Assembly (NCBI GenBank): GCA_964023275.1
Contig: OZ029927.1
Location: forward strand, 19,451,762 to 19,515,761
Direction: 5' to 3'
Length of the DNA stretch: 64,000 nt
DNA from: Norana najaformis
Taxonomy: Eukaryota > Annelida > Clitellata > Crassiclitellata > Hormogastridae
Part shown: one piece after another, positions 1 through 15,100 of the stretch
Layout of the letters: each line of letters begins with the position of its first letter
How positions within the stretch are numbered: position 1 is the first letter of the stretch
The notes under the pieces: model-generated
Seen by the model: only the letters and a program-made list of their open reading frames with translations
Databases searched by the model: none
What the model was told of the DNA's origin: nothing
Made by a program: the position numbers and the translations under genes

Positions 1-26
1 TAAAAGAAAAATCAAAACTGTCATAC
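1..26 (-). other. Intron of the HELZ2-like gene at window edge
   Basis: This is the intron after exon 19. The other introns of this gene are mostly 0.2-2.5 kb. Those above 300 bases hold the repeats listed separately; I see no other gene in them. The larger unannotated pieces (804-1385, 9876-10081, 10131-10885, 12421-13064, 16316-18598) show no recognisable gene on either strand. Confidence 0.5.
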
Positions 27-183
27 CTTGACTAGCAATGACGGTTCCAACATTCGGGTGCTCATACCCCAAACCTTTCAAGTTCTGTTCTATTTCAGTG
101 CACTGCGCTTTGTACTGTGACAATATTGTAATCTTGTCTGGGTCTACATGGTAGTAATTCACCAGACTGAAGAAAATTCTCAC
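27..183 (-). CDS. HELZ2: HELZ2-like exon 19 (gene continues past the window edge)
   Basis: Acceptor ttgtttcag|GTG and donor AGTCAAG|gtatga. It encodes a segment with ITILSQYKAQ and VGTVIASQ, leading to the expected motif V (Q-G-x-E), which must lie beyond position 1. The last exons are not in the window. Confidence 0.88.
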
Positions 184-3100
184 CTGAAACAAAGTTGAAC
201 AATTCAAATAATTATTATTAATCCATTACTCTACAAGCATTTCATAAAATTGAACTATCTGTATGAAGCAACACAAACACGTTTCATAATCTTTTCTCAT
301 TTATTCCAGTGTCTCTAGCATTTAAAACGTCGCATTTACTGGTTTAGATAAACCTAAACTTCAATATCCTGCAGTTTTAAGGCGTCCCTTCACCATCAAA
401 GGGTTTTGGTCCGAAAATGAGCGAATAACACAAATTTCAGAATATGGGAACAAATATAACTATTACCTTAATTGATGCTGAAAACTAAGAGCTAAATGTT
501 GCAAGACACAAAGAGTGCTCATCTCTCATTAATTTTCTTGTAATAAAACTGAGACAATGAAACAAAAAATGTCTTCCTTACAGCTTCTTTTCTTTCCAGC
601 TCATTGCTCCTAGAACGCTCATTTCCATCTTCAGTTGAGACAGATAAAATCTTCTCTGCGCCCTCCGCATGACAGAACACCATAGGAACGTATCTGTTCG
701 GCCATATTCTCACCCACTTCTCACCAATACAGTCATGCTTCTCTGCTGTTGTTAATTTCTTGTCATAAAACTGCTTTGACGGGAACTCACATATGCGTGG
801 ATGCTATAAATAAAAATTAAGAAAACAAAATTAATTACCTATATATTGAACTTATTTCAAGTAACTTAGGTAGTATGAAAAAGACAACCTTACAAATTTC
901 AAACACTAAAAAATATCCAAACTATACTAATGAACCAGAAATACATAAACTAACCGCAATTTGTATTGTCTATTGCACTGATATGGCTTGTCCAACATAA
1001 GAAAATCAGGAAATACATCATTTCAGAAAGTGCTTGCAGATTCACATATATCACATGCACGTATCTTTTCAATTTAGGAAATATGCACAAGACTACTCCT
1101 ATACCTTCAGGAATATATGTACATTAGTTTAAAGCTGTTTCTGAAGAGTAACAACCTAAACAGTTCATACCTCTTTTATACCAAATGACAACCGGAACTA
1201 ATTCCTCACTGCTGCACATGTGCTTCACAAGTAGCACCATATTTATATGGATATGCTGCATGTAAATTTTGCAGAAAATACCCAGAAAACTTAATAAGAA
1301 AACAAAGACTGATAGGCAAAACGAATTATTATACTCTGAAGCTGAAAAATTATAATTGAAAATTTAAATTAAAAATTTTACTAACCATTCTGTATTGTTC
1401 TGTAAGCATGATGGCTCTATCCTTGTATCTCTCGAACAGTGATATATCAAGTCCAAGGCTTTTCGCAACAGAATTTGTGACAATCGGTTGAAGCTGCTTA
1501 TGGTCACCAATTAACACCACCTGGCGAACAGATTTGAAGGCCTGAAGTGGAATCAACGTTTCTGGTTCCATGCACATCCCACATTCATCTGTTATAATCT
1601 GATGTATGTTGGCACTACGCAACATACGTGGACTTACGCTTGCAGCACATGTACAGAGAATGATGTCGTATTCCTTCAACTCGTGTATAGCTGCATCAGT
1701 AATGAGCTTCTGGTATTCTTCAACCTTTTCATCACTAATTTCTTCTGGTGAGTCTCTGTTGTCTGCAAATAACTTGTCATACCCTCTGATCTTGGCACTG
1801 AATTTCTTGCCTTTCTGGCGTATGATGTGATGCAGTGCAATATCTTTGTTTTCTTCCTTATCGATCAATTCATAGTGTCTTCCACCGATGGTGCCAACTT
1901 GCAGGTTGTCCCGTGGAATCGGAAACACCTGTTTCTCAAGAGCTTGGCTGTATACACGAATGATCTTTGGACAGATCGCTCCAAGTTTCTTAAGCCATTC
2001 TGAACAAAATAAATTGAAAGGGATGAGTCTCAAACACAGGAAAAGTAATTAGGCTTTTCTATTTCTTTTAAATTTTCAAACAGCATAAAACAGCAGTTTT
2101 GATATATATATATATATAATATATTATATATATTATATATAGAGAGAGAGACAGAGAGAGAGGGGACTGTCAGATTCATAATATTTGCAAGAAGCAAAGT
2201 CACCTAAATAATTTCCTTTAGGGAACATTTTTGCGGTGCATATATAAAGCATACACAAATAAAAAACGGATATACTCACTTGCAGCCACATCGACAGAGC
2301 TGTTTGATGGTCCACAGTAAAGAACCTGTCCATGAGATCCACCATTGTTTTTCAGTTCTTTATTCATGCGAACAAACCAGTATGCCACTTTGATTCCTGT
2401 CACCGTTTTCCCTGTTCCTATAGAGAAAACAATATTTAGAAAGCCTTAGCACTACAGTTTACCTGTTAAACTTTGTAGATTAGTTACTCAGCAGATCTAT
2501 GACAACCGAACTCATGCCGGTCTTCCACTGCACTTACGTATTGTTGCATTTAACTCTTTTCTGCAATCATCTTCACTATTATTAATATATTAGTGCTATT
2601 CGTATTAGTATATTAGTATATTTAACTCTTTTCTGGAAACATCTTCACTATTATATAGTATATTAAGTGTCAAAAAACGTAATTGTTTAGATCTGTTTGA
2701 TAGTCATGCGCGTGCAGCGATTTCATAAGGTACTTACAACGCGCTGTATTAAGTGTCTTGATGCATACATAGATGTACATACATACATATATGGTAATCT
2801 AGCATGACATTGACATGTACTTCTGCCATAATACGCAGATAATGTTTGCTCCACTAACCAGGTGGTCCCTGAATGAGTGTGAATTTCCCCTGCAATGATT
2901 TCCGAATGGCTTCAGTTTGACTGGAGTTGTTCTTGTAAATCTTAGTCGATGGGTCCACTTCCACGTCGTATGTGTCATGTTGTGGATACTTGGTGATCTC
3001 TACAAATATGTGAACAGCTACATATTTTCAGTTAACAAAATTTCTGCATTAAACGTTACTAAAATACAATTTACTTTTTATTTTACATAATAACACAGTT

Positions 3101-6100
3101 TACTATATTTGCCACCACTGCCAAAATATGACTAACATACAATTTAATTAGACCCGATATTCAAATGACTTTACTGGTCTCCTTTGAAAATAATTCTTTT
3201 GGAACATACCAGTACGCCTTTCTGCTCCTGTTCAATGGGGCCTGGGTTCCGTATGACGTACAGTGTTAATGGATATTGTTACTGTCCTTGCGGTAGTGAC
3301 CGATCAGGTTGCTGCCGATATGACTTAGCCCATCATGATGGTTAGCAATGTACCTCATTGTGTTGTTGTTTTATCCAATAACGTGTGTACATATAAATGT
3401 ACACATTTTTCTATAGCGACCATATGGCCTCGACCCTGCTCATTTTTCAATGAATTAATCGGGTGAGATCCTTCACCACTACTGCAATGAGCTGTGCTTC
3501 CACGCATGTGCAATTGCTTCATACGGGTATTATGAAAAATACACAGTAACAGATATTATATGTAACCTGTTTATCAAAGTTATAAATTATACATACTTTT
3601 CAAAACAAACACAGTATCCTGTTGAATGATAAGTGCATTGCTGACTTACCTGGCAGATCATCAACGCGTTGTCCAAGAATTATCTTTTTACACAGATCAG
3701 ACGATTCATTAGCAGAGTTAACAGCATCTTCCATTCGCCTAAAAGGCAAGATTTCCTCACATTTATATAACGCCCACGTTCACATTACATACAAATGAAG
3801 CAACCGTGTCTTGTGGGGTTACTTGTCACAGTGACTGCTTCAGGTGAGGTTGTACATGTTCACTCCGCATTACAATTAATGCAACAGTATATCTACAGCA
3901 TATGCATATTCACGCCTTTAATAAAACTCAAATTGAATTGCAACACGAGCTGTTAATTCTGTTTACTGGTTTGGGGAAAAGATAAAGCATTTTTCTGTTT
4001 ATATAAAGATACTCACCTGTCTGGAAGCAATTTTGTAAGAAATTCAACTGTGCATTTCTCTCCAGCTTTCCCTGCATCCAGAAATTCTGTTGGTGGCGCT
4101 GAGTTTAACTGTTGCAGGCGAAACTTGACTAAAACATCTTGGCTATCAGTAACATGTACGTAGAGCGCAACTGCGTGGCCAACCCAAATGTTGCGTACAA
4201 AGCTGGTGCAGACTGTGTCTTTTGAATCGTGAACCTTCTCCTGCTTCCTGTGGTAACGGATGCACATGAAATCGTTAGAATCTTCTTCTCCATCTTTTGA
4301 ATTGTTGAAGATGTGAATCTTTCGTTTCTTGCAGAAAATCAACGGAAGTCGAAGTTTGCCATAGTATTGGTCGTTTCTCTTACACAGGGAGACGCGCACA
4401 TTGTTACAAAGGATTGTCTCACCTGCTGCAACAGTCTTTGAAGCCGCTTCCATGGCTAAAATTGGTAACCAGATGTTTTTGTACTGGTCAATGGAATTAT
4501 AGTTCGGTAACACTTTCTCGGTTGCCAGTTCAGCAAAGCATTTGACCTGCAAAATCAGTCACAAACGGAAATGTGTAAATGCATAAAATGTTTGAATAAT
4601 ATCATGCAAAAATCACTGAAGAATGCAGATCAACCCTAAATCAGCCATTCCTTAATCTTATTCATAATATATGGATCAATTAAAAGTTTCTGTTATTTAG
4701 TTCAATGACTCAGGATTCCACAATCATTCCTCTCTCGTTCTATAACACAACCGCAGTAAAAGTCCATCACAAGGTCTGCTTACAACTGAGGATCGATTTC
4801 TTCCATAGCATATGCATCTGAAGCAATGTTACCGATCATTGCTTTATAATTTTTTGTAACCAGTTATCAGTTAACGTAAAATGTTCCTAGGTCTACTTAG
4901 GTAACAACACAATTTGGCAGAGGAATAGAACCATTAAATGGTTAAAACTGATTCAACTAGACAGCAATGTCTGTAATGTCGAACTTAGTTCTTTAAATTT
5001 TGAAAAATGCCACACAAACACGTTTTTAATGAGTGAATTAAGTATATAGTATATAAACTATATAGTAATGTTGGCAATACTTCCTTAACGTACTGGGTCA
5101 ATTCTGTGCTCCACACAGACGTCCTTTTCTGGTGTTAAGTTGACCATGCGAATGGTCGGTTGTAGAAACCCATTCGTGCACTCGGCACCAAACTGAACTG
5201 CCATAACGCTGCCACGGGTAAGTTTCTGGCTGAAACGAACGTGGTGTTTAACCATAAGAGCATCGTTGTACATCTCCGATGTCACCTCAGGTATTTCGGT
5301 CCTGCATTGCTTCTCCTGGGAAACCTCATCCATGATTTCTACCAACAACTTTCTAGCAGTGATAACGTCTTCGTTTGCAATTGCATCCATTAGATGGCGC
5401 CAGTGAGATGCCAACACATGCGCTGTGTGCCTGTTGGATTCGATATGTATTACTCTCCGAGCGTTGTGGCGTTTTCGCGCATAAGGCCTCAAACTGCCGC
5501 GAGGATCCGCATCATAAAGGCGTTTTTCCCAAAACAATTCCACCTACAAGTAGCGAGTACATTCAAAATTTATAGCTGATACGTATAATATGCTCCAGTG
5601 AAATAACCATAAACTTACACTATTCAGTAAGACACCTCCGAGTGAAAATTAAGGTTTTGTCCAGATTTGCTTATGAATGTAAAAAACCAAACTAAAGCAA
5701 GCATTCACCTGAAATCACAACAATCCCACATTTTATAAGTAATCAGCATTTCCCAAATTGCTTTTAACAGATTTCTCGAATTTTTAAAACTTGTCAGTAT
5801 AATGTATCTTATAGTTTAATCTAATCTAATCTAATGACTTCTACAGCGCCGTTATCATAATTCCCAAGGCATCAATCGCCTGGTCGTTTCGAGAGAAATC
5901 ATAATCCATTGGAGAAGCCACGTCGAATACCTATATGTCAGAAACCAGAAGCCAGGCTACGGTAGGTAAGTTTAAAGTTTATAGTTTTTTTAATTAAAAG
6001 AAGATGAATTGACTGAAAGTTTATCACATGCTATACTTTAATTTTTCATCTATAAACATACCTTGCTCTTGACTTCAGGTTTATCGCTGACAGACAGGGC

Positions 6101-9100
6101 ACTGTATTTCAGGACCCTCTGGCTCTTTGTAACTTTGCCAAGATGAGGAATAGTTAGTGTCAGACTGTCATCATCAAAGTCTTCCACAAAACATGGCAGA
6201 TAGAATGGCGTCGTCAACAGATTTGTCAACTCGAGTAATTTGGTGGCTTTGTGATATTTTTTTGCTATTTGGCTCACATCGTTGACCTTATCACACAGTC
6301 TTCTTATCTCAGTCAAACTGTATGCCGATGGCTCATGCTCCAACGCACACTTCACAAGCCGATGGATCACAATGTCCATGTATCTACGAATCGGTGAAGT
6401 AAACTGCACATAAAATGGTATCTGGAGACTGAAATGACCTGGATCTTTCTCATCGAGATCACCAGATGGAACAAACTCTGCTGTTTCCTGTAATCCCCAC
6501 CACTTAATCATTGCCAGAGCATGATCAGGATGAAGCCATTCACTCCCAACAATCGTCTTCACAGCTTCCAGGTTGCCCTTTTCAGTGGCCATTTTCAAAT
6601 GCTTAAGGGTTGACATGAGTACAGATAAATCAGTTCCAGAATTGTGCATCGCATCTTCTTCCTCATAATCTTCTTTTGAAAGGCAGTCAAACTGATTAAA
6701 ATAGAAGGAAGAATCTATGAGCTCACTGTTCTTCTTCATCCACGATTCTAACTCTATAGGGCTTGGAGCAAGTTGGCGTCTTATTGGTGTACACTCTGGA
6801 AACTTAGAAACAAGAAAGTTGGCAACCTGAATGTTGGCAAGAATCATGAATTCTTCTATAAGTCGATGAGCATCGTGACATTTGTTGACAGCAAATGGAT
6901 TGTCCTCTTGGTAATAGTACTGACCGCGTTTTATTCGTTTTGCTCGCAATTTCTTTGACAAATAGTTAAGATGAAGCACAAAACTCTTCTCGTTTCGTTC
7001 ATCAAAAAACGTTGGCTTTGATGAGGGCATGGCGTCAATGTAAGCTTGTGCTTCTTCATAAGTCATATTTTTATCGTTCTTGATTACTGTTCGCATAATA
7101 TTTGGAGATTGGTTGAGGACAACTCCTTCAGATGAGATATTCACAAAAACAGACACAGCCAGGCGTTCCTCTCCTTCTTTGAGACTGCACAGATCTTCGC
7201 TTAGTTCTTTAGGCAACATGTGGTAAACTGCTTTGGTTGCAGTGTAATATGATGTCACACGTTTTCGTGCATTTTCATCTATTACTCCATCTCTCTCCAC
7301 AAACTCTGAGACATCAGCTATATGCACACCGACTTCATAACCCATTGGAGTTTTCCTAAGTGTCAAGGCGTCATCAACATCTTTGCAGTCGGATGGATCA
7401 ATAGAAAGCGTGAGCCAATTTCTGATATCCAAGAGTTTACTGTTTCCACTCCTTGTATCATTTTCTAGCAACTCTTTTGCAGCTTCGCTACACTTCAAAT
7501 TTGGCTTCGTTGGTACTTGATAAAGAAGGTTCAAAACCTTCTGGCTGTCTTCAAGCTTTTCTCCGGACTGAATAATTTTAGTCACATATCCAAGAGGATA
7601 CATACATCTTGGCAACCACTGAAGATATTTCACTACGAACAACATATCTCTACGCCTCTTAGGATCCAGTTTCACAATTTTGTCAAGCTTTAGTTCTCCG
7701 TCTTCCATGTGGTACTTTGCAACCAGTTCATTCTTCTTATTCGGATGTTTGTGTTTGATGACTGAATTCATAGCATGAAGTTTGGGGGCGATTCCGTTGA
7801 TTGGTCTCATCAGATGTGCAACATGCGGATCGACTCGGCAAACGAAAGTGTATGCTCTTCGATCTGTATGACGTTTCAGTATTCCAACGACTGTTCCCCG
7901 GTAGACTTCAGCTGCATCGTCCCCCAATTCTTTTGTCTTCTTTAATTCTACTACAACTTCATCGCCGCTGAAGCTCATGCCACAGTTGGCTCGACCGCGG
8001 ATTTCGATTTCTCTGAAGACTCTGTTTTCATCTGAAACTATTTCATCATCAGCATTGATATCTTCGGTGCCATCTTTTCCCATTTCAGAGGATCTGCTGT
8101 ATAGGACTACCATTTCGGCACCTGGATGTTCTGGATTTCCAGTGTTGTTATCTTCTTGTGTGTCTACAGTTTGTCTATCGTCGTCATCACCATCCGCTTG
8201 TGTATCGAGTACTTTGCACTTAGCAGTGTAAGGACCATCCAGATGAATGATGCAGCGTTTGTACTTTCCTGGTTCCTCTCTGAGCAGTCGCCTGAGCTCA
8301 TCCTCTGTCTTGAGCTCATAGTAATTGGTAGATTCGTCATAGCCATCATCACCTTCATCACAGGAGTTCACGTCTTCTTCGTCTGAGTCATGAACAGTCA
8401 TTACATCGTCGAGATCTGAATCATAGACTTTATCTGGATCTTCCTCAACGTCACTGTCTGGGCTGCTGTGTAGCAGATCAGCCGACGATCCATTGCCAGA
8501 AGAAATGCTGTCTTCTCTAGATCGCTCATAGACTCTTTCGTGAGTGCTTATGTATGAACCTTTTTCTCGTTTCTGCCAGTATCTTTTTGATTCCTCCACA
8601 ATCTGCACTTTCTCAATTCCAATTTCCTGTAAGTTCTTCACAGAAAGGCACACTTCTGCTGCAGTCTCGTCTTTGCAGTCGCAGTTATCGTGATCATCAC
8701 TGTCAACAGGTATAATCTTGGATATACCATATTCAGTGCCATTTCTATCAAATACCAGCATTTGGTTGTCTTCAATCCAAGCATGAGCGTTCTCTTCATT
8801 TTCACAAAATGGTTGGTGATGTTTTTTGCCATTTGCAGTCCTTCGGTTGCTCTCCAAGAAGCACCTCTTGCAGATAAATCTAAAGGCACCATCAAAGACC
8901 TCGCACAGTCGTTCTGTATCAAACTTTGTCCTCAGTGGCGATTCTCGTAAGTCATCAATAAACTTCTGCAGGCTGATTTTTGCTTTGAAATATTTCGTCC
9001 ACAGCTCCAATTCTTCATTACTGTGCGGATTTGGGCATTGACTTTTCTCCATGCATTCTTCGCCCTGAAGGAAACTGTCACAAAGAGCAGGACTTGGCCC

Positions 9101-12100
9101 AAATTTGAAACGTCTTGGACAGGGCCGGATAATTACCCAAGCGTCATTGTCTTTCTCGGATATTTTGCGTAACATGAGCTGATTCTCCAGGCAGCTGTGG
9201 TCACCGGATTTGAAAGAGACTTTGTATGATCCGTTCTCATTCCCGTTCGGAATTCTGATACACAAGTCACAGCCCAAGTGGATTATGTATTTCTGATTCA
9301 GAAATGAATAGATTTCTCTTGAAATGTGATTCTCTTGCTTTAGCTTTGGCTTCTGTTTCTGTTTAGGTTGGACGTTAGTTCCTAGAAACACATTTACACC
9401 ACTTTCAATTAAGCAATTTTTCTATTGTAGTAGAAATAGATTAGCATCTGTTGGTTTTCCTTTTAAAGAAATGAGCAATCATGCACACTCTGAACATACC
9501 CTTATGAATATACATGCAGATTTTTTTAGAAATCTAAAAACCTTATACCCACTATTCAATTGTGGATTGTTGCAGCAAAAATTTAAGGTACTGTTTATTT
9601 TGAAAATTTTAATGTAAACGAAACTAGGTCTTGTTAGTTAGTATATGAATATAAAATACCTTTGATAAAACCTCTGGAATCAACTTTATAGACACCATCT
9701 GCGGTGTTCATTAGGAAGTGTTGATCAGCATCTTCTTTTGCAGCCGACTGCTTCTTGCCCTTCTTTTTCTGCTGCTCATTCTTATCTTCTTCCTCTTCTT
9801 TTCCTGTTGTGACGGGCCTTGACTGAGATGTCTCCCTTTTTCTTGAAACAAGTTTGTGTTTGGTTTTCCCTTTTGCTGAAATCCATAGAATACACTATTA
9901 TAAAAATACATTTGCATTTGAAAGCCAATTAGGAGTGAAAATCTTCAAACTACCACATCATTAGTGTATGTCCTAATCTGGCAGTGCTCGCAACGGGTAA
10001 CGTTGACAGTAAAATTAGAATTATAAGGAGGTATATCGTTAAATTAAATTTTGGAAATAGATAATTGGAATTTTGCTTTACCTTGCTTCTCAAGAAAGGC
10101 TTCTCGTTTCTTTTGTTGCAACTCTTTTTGCTAAAAATGAAAAATTCAATAGATGAATATTTAATGAAGAATCTGAATAAATTGGTTTGTCTTTTGTTAG
10201 ATCTTTCTCTCTGAACAGTCTTCCATTGCACATCCTGTTGCATTTGATTCTGTTCAGAAAACATTTTAAAACTGCTTTAAACGCATTTATTTTGTTCAAT
10301 TAGACAGCCAAGTATGCAGTGTTTTTGCGAGATGCCTAAAATATGCTATGTTAGGGTCTTGATACATACCGTACAACTTCTTTTAAGCATCAGGATCCAA
10401 TGAAACGTCGATCCAATAGCCGCCGGGAAGTAAAAACGATTTGTGCAAATAAACGCCGGTCTATTTTAAACGCCAGTCTCTAATAAACGCTGGTTCTCAT
10501 TTAGGTGCTGGTATGGTACAGACGCTGGGTTCCATCATATATGCTAAGATTACATTTCAAGAACATGACGAAGCTGAGAAAGATGTGCAGCCATGTTTTA
10601 GCGGTTCAGTTAGCAATATTCATGGTAAAACACACAAATGCAGTATTTTACCAGGGACAAAATCGATTTGTACAAATAAACGCCGGTCTCTTATAAACAC
10701 CGGTATCCAATTGCCGCCAGAGATAAAAAACAAGTGAACAAATAAACACCATAGGCGTTTATAAGAATTTTTACAGCAAACACACACTAATGTACATACC
10801 CGGTACATACATACTTATATGCATACATAAATACATAAACCAGAATGTAATCGCTGAAATGACAGACATAAAGTCATAAACTCACTCGCTGTAACTCTCT
10901 TGCAATTTCTGGAAGCTCTTCCTCAGCATCTTCCTCAGCACTGCTCCTAGGGAATTCGATTTTGTGCAAAATTTTGTTCCCAGCTCGACGAATGTACTTT
11001 TCAGTTTCGGCTTTCAAAACCAGAAACTCTTGCTTCGCCTACAAAGAATTAAACTTCCAAATATGAAACCAAATATAGCACGTGTTATGCAAACGCATAA
11101 CAATATAAGAATTACATAAACCAAATATAACAATTTTAAAAATAAGAAACAGTACACTCATTTTCTTTCTTAAATGCATTTATCAAAGTTGGCAAACTTT
11201 GAAACACACTAAGTATTAATAAACATATAAAAACTTTAAATATTATTTTCACGTGACCATTAAGACAAAATCTAACAGAAAAAGTTAGCTTATTGCTTTG
11301 TAACCTAAATGCTGGACAAACATACTTCAGATTCATCGTCAGCCGTCATTGCCAATCCTTTTGAAACATATTTCACAACTTCTTCGCATTGTTTTCCAAA
11401 ATGGAATGACGAAGGTGACATGGAGCTCAACAAATGCAATCCCACACGTGAAGCCAGCAAGTAAAGTTGGACAGAGTTCCCATCAAGTGCAAAAGCTAAA
11501 GCAAGAAAACACACAAGTTCAGAATTTGCGATAATGAAGTCTAATGCCTGCCTGACTCTTGGATCTTGTCCTGGAACTGAACCCTTCTTAGCAATCGATA
11601 TTGTTCTCACTGAACGCCTGTGAATAAGCTGGTTCTCGCGACTTGGCTTTCGTTGGGCGGTGTAGAAATCTCGAGTTTATGATTACAATTTGAATATTAT
11701 ATTTCACAGAAAACAACATTCAGGTTTTGTTTAGAATTAAGACAACACACAAGTGGAGGCACCAGAGAAAAATATTTTGAATCTGTACAAATCATAAACC
11801 TAATCAGTTACAAGTTGGAATTATAATAAATGCACTGGGAAAATGACAAACTAGAATCAGTTGGCAAGAAAAAATGAAATATAAATTTCGTAAGTCACAC
11901 CTATTTACATACATATACACATGCATACAGATACGCATGCATACATAAAGACATAGATACATATACACATGAATACATGATACATACATACATAAATACA
12001 TACATACATACATAATACATACATACAAATTATAAGGTCATACATATATAGCACATCAAGGAACATCATTTCATAATTACTATGAAGAACTGGTGAGAAA

Positions 12101-15100
12101 TCACTTACCACGTTCAACATCTTTCTTCGCAGTCTCAGCTGTATGCTACAAATAAAATGTGAACATGACTCAAGGCACCACAAGGATAGGATATCTTCAT
12201 TCACCTACTTCTATCAGTCACTAAAGAAAAGGCAGGTTTTTCAAACATCTTATCTAATCAATCTCCTGTAGCACTGTTATCAAAATGCAAAAGGCATCAA
12301 TCAATGGTCAATTCAAGTTAAGCTGTAGTCAAAAGTGGTAATCTGTTGGGGTGAGCTAGTAAAAATCCAACAGTTCTTAGGAACCTGAAATCAGGCTACA
12401 GTAGATTAAGCGAGTTGAAACAGATGAGTCCTAAAACTTTAAGACCTAAATGGCATTAAAGAGCCGACAGAATGCTCAACACTAGGCAGTGAATTCAAAA
12501 GCTTTGAACGAGCCGCCGGTCATAAACTCTCAACAATCCAACACTAGAGACAACCTCAAAATATGATAAAAATTTCTGTGATGCTGTTTATTAGACAGAA
12601 TCAAATCGAGCAACACAACAGCTAAGCAGCAAGAGAGACTTTTATAGACAGCATTCTTCAGAGAATTCATAATTTTTAATACAAATTTTGTTGTTACTTT
12701 AACATTCAATTCTGCACCTTGAACATTTTCCATAAGGCAGCAGAGTGACGGATTGCTCATTTTTACCTTTGCAACAGCTGCAAATGAGGTTCAAATCCAC
12801 GTAAGGTGTGCAAAATTGACAATTGGTTGTGAAGCCCCATGTCACTATAAATTATTCAATTTCCCAGCAGCTTCTCAGGAATAATGAGGTTTTATGTTGA
12901 ATGAGGCATGTAAACATCACATTTATAAGATTACAACCTTCTGACATGAATACATGTATATTAATTTCATATAATTTTTATATATTTATTATACACTGTA
13001 AATAAATATTCAAACAACCAAAGAAACCTGATTAGAACAAAGCTCTTATGCAATTTTAACGAACCTGCTTAAACGACAAAAATCCATGTTGCACAATAAG
13101 ATTCACCATTGTAGTTTTCTTGATCAGACTGCGATCCATCCTTGAAATGAGAGAAGCCAGTTGACAACACTGAGTTGAATACATCAAAATTGCAGGAGCT
13201 GATCCCACTGGATCGATTTCGGACAGCTTGTTCAGCCGTCTGACTTTCGTTTCAAAGAAATCGACTATTGCCTGTCAAATACAACAGTACAAAGAAGCTT
13301 TACTACACATTCCACAGACTGTACATAATGGCAGTTAATCGTACTCGTAAACTCCAAATTTCTAAAGCGCTACTTAAAAGTTAAGTACAGGGCACCAGCT
13401 TATTCATGAGCAGTCAGTTGGATTGTCCAAAGATGCCACGTCAAGAACTAAGTCCGGACATCAGCCAAAATCAACACTAATCAGTAATTAAGAAATTACT
13501 TAACTACACTTCAAAATTCAGCAATTTGCAGCAGATATCATAAAAATAAGTAATATAAGACATATTCACCTTTGAACTCTGGTAAAAGTGTTCAGCACAC
13601 CAGTCGAAGAAAACTGTGTACCACTCCACAGAATAATGGACCAGATTTCCGTGTGGCGATTTGGAAACCCAAATGGCTGAAACAATCAGATAATTCCACT
13701 CACTTATGAATTTGGATAAATTAACAATGCTCTGGCATAATATTTTATTTATTTATAGCTCTTAATACAAGCTCAGGGTCAGAAAATCTAAACAGTAAGA
13801 CATGTGTGCACGTACAACTTGTCCAGGGTCATTATACAGAGTCCATGCAGCAGGCTCAAACCTGCAATCAGTAGATACAGACTCAGGAGTCAGGACCCTA
13901 CTAAAGGTACCATCATGCTGCAAACACATACATGTATGTGCATATACTTAGTTTGTATCTATGTATGTATGAATATATGTATGCATGTATAAATGCAAGT
14001 ATATATGCATCATATGCATGATTATTGTGTATATGTTTGAATGTATATACATATGCATGAATATATGTACACATGTATAAATGTATACACGTGTATTTAC
14101 GCATAAATGTATTATCACAATGTTTGCATAGTACCTTTAATGAATATGCATTTGTGTGTGCATGGGTGCGTGTGGGTGTGTGTGTATGTAAGTGTGTGTG
14201 TGTGTAGCCTATATAAATATGTGTGTGTTTCTGTCTTCCCAGCTTTGTTTGGGCTGAATAGATATTTTAAACTGGTGCCACATATATTATATATGCAAAG
14301 TGGTCTTGTTGTCAGACTGTTGTGGTCGTGTTTGCATTTCAGTCATTAGATTCCTCAAAGTCAGGATCAAGCTTCTAAGAAGTTTCTATGTAAACTTGCA
14401 AAGTGTTGCCTTCACTACATCACGCTTACAGTGAGAGTGAGAATAATGAACCAATGTTGTAACACGTAAAGAATAACTGCTCCGATATGAAAAAAAAACG
14501 AAAAAAGAAGAGGACTTACCAAAGTCCAGCTGATCCATACTGTCAAAAGGGTTAAACTAAAATTTCAAACAAAATATAGAATCTAGTTATTCAGCTTACA
14601 TGTTATTCAGCTTAAGATGCATATGGGTCTATACGTACATTTACATACATGCACATACATACATACATACATACATAAATACAATCATACATTCATACAT
14701 ACACACATACATACATATATATATATATACAAACACACACATATACATACATACATACATACATGCCTATATATGTACACATGCATACATACATACATAC
14801 ACACATACATACATACATACATATATATACAAACACACACATATACATACATACATACATACATACAGCATACATATGCCCACATGCATACATACATACA
14901 TACATGCATGCATGTATACATACATACATACATATATACATATATACACACATGCATACATACATATATACATGCATGCATACATATATACATACATACA
15001 TGCATATATACATACATACATACATACATAAATACATTCATACATTCATACATACACACATACATACATATATATATACAAACACACACATATACATACA

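Noticed and set aside
519..713. Stand-alone 64-codon minus frame
   Set aside because: It is part of helicase exon 18 (582-803) plus intron.
11305..11610. 101-codon frame as one exon
   Set aside because: Only 11326-11495 is bounded by splice sites and fits in phase; the rest is intron and an S1 repeat.
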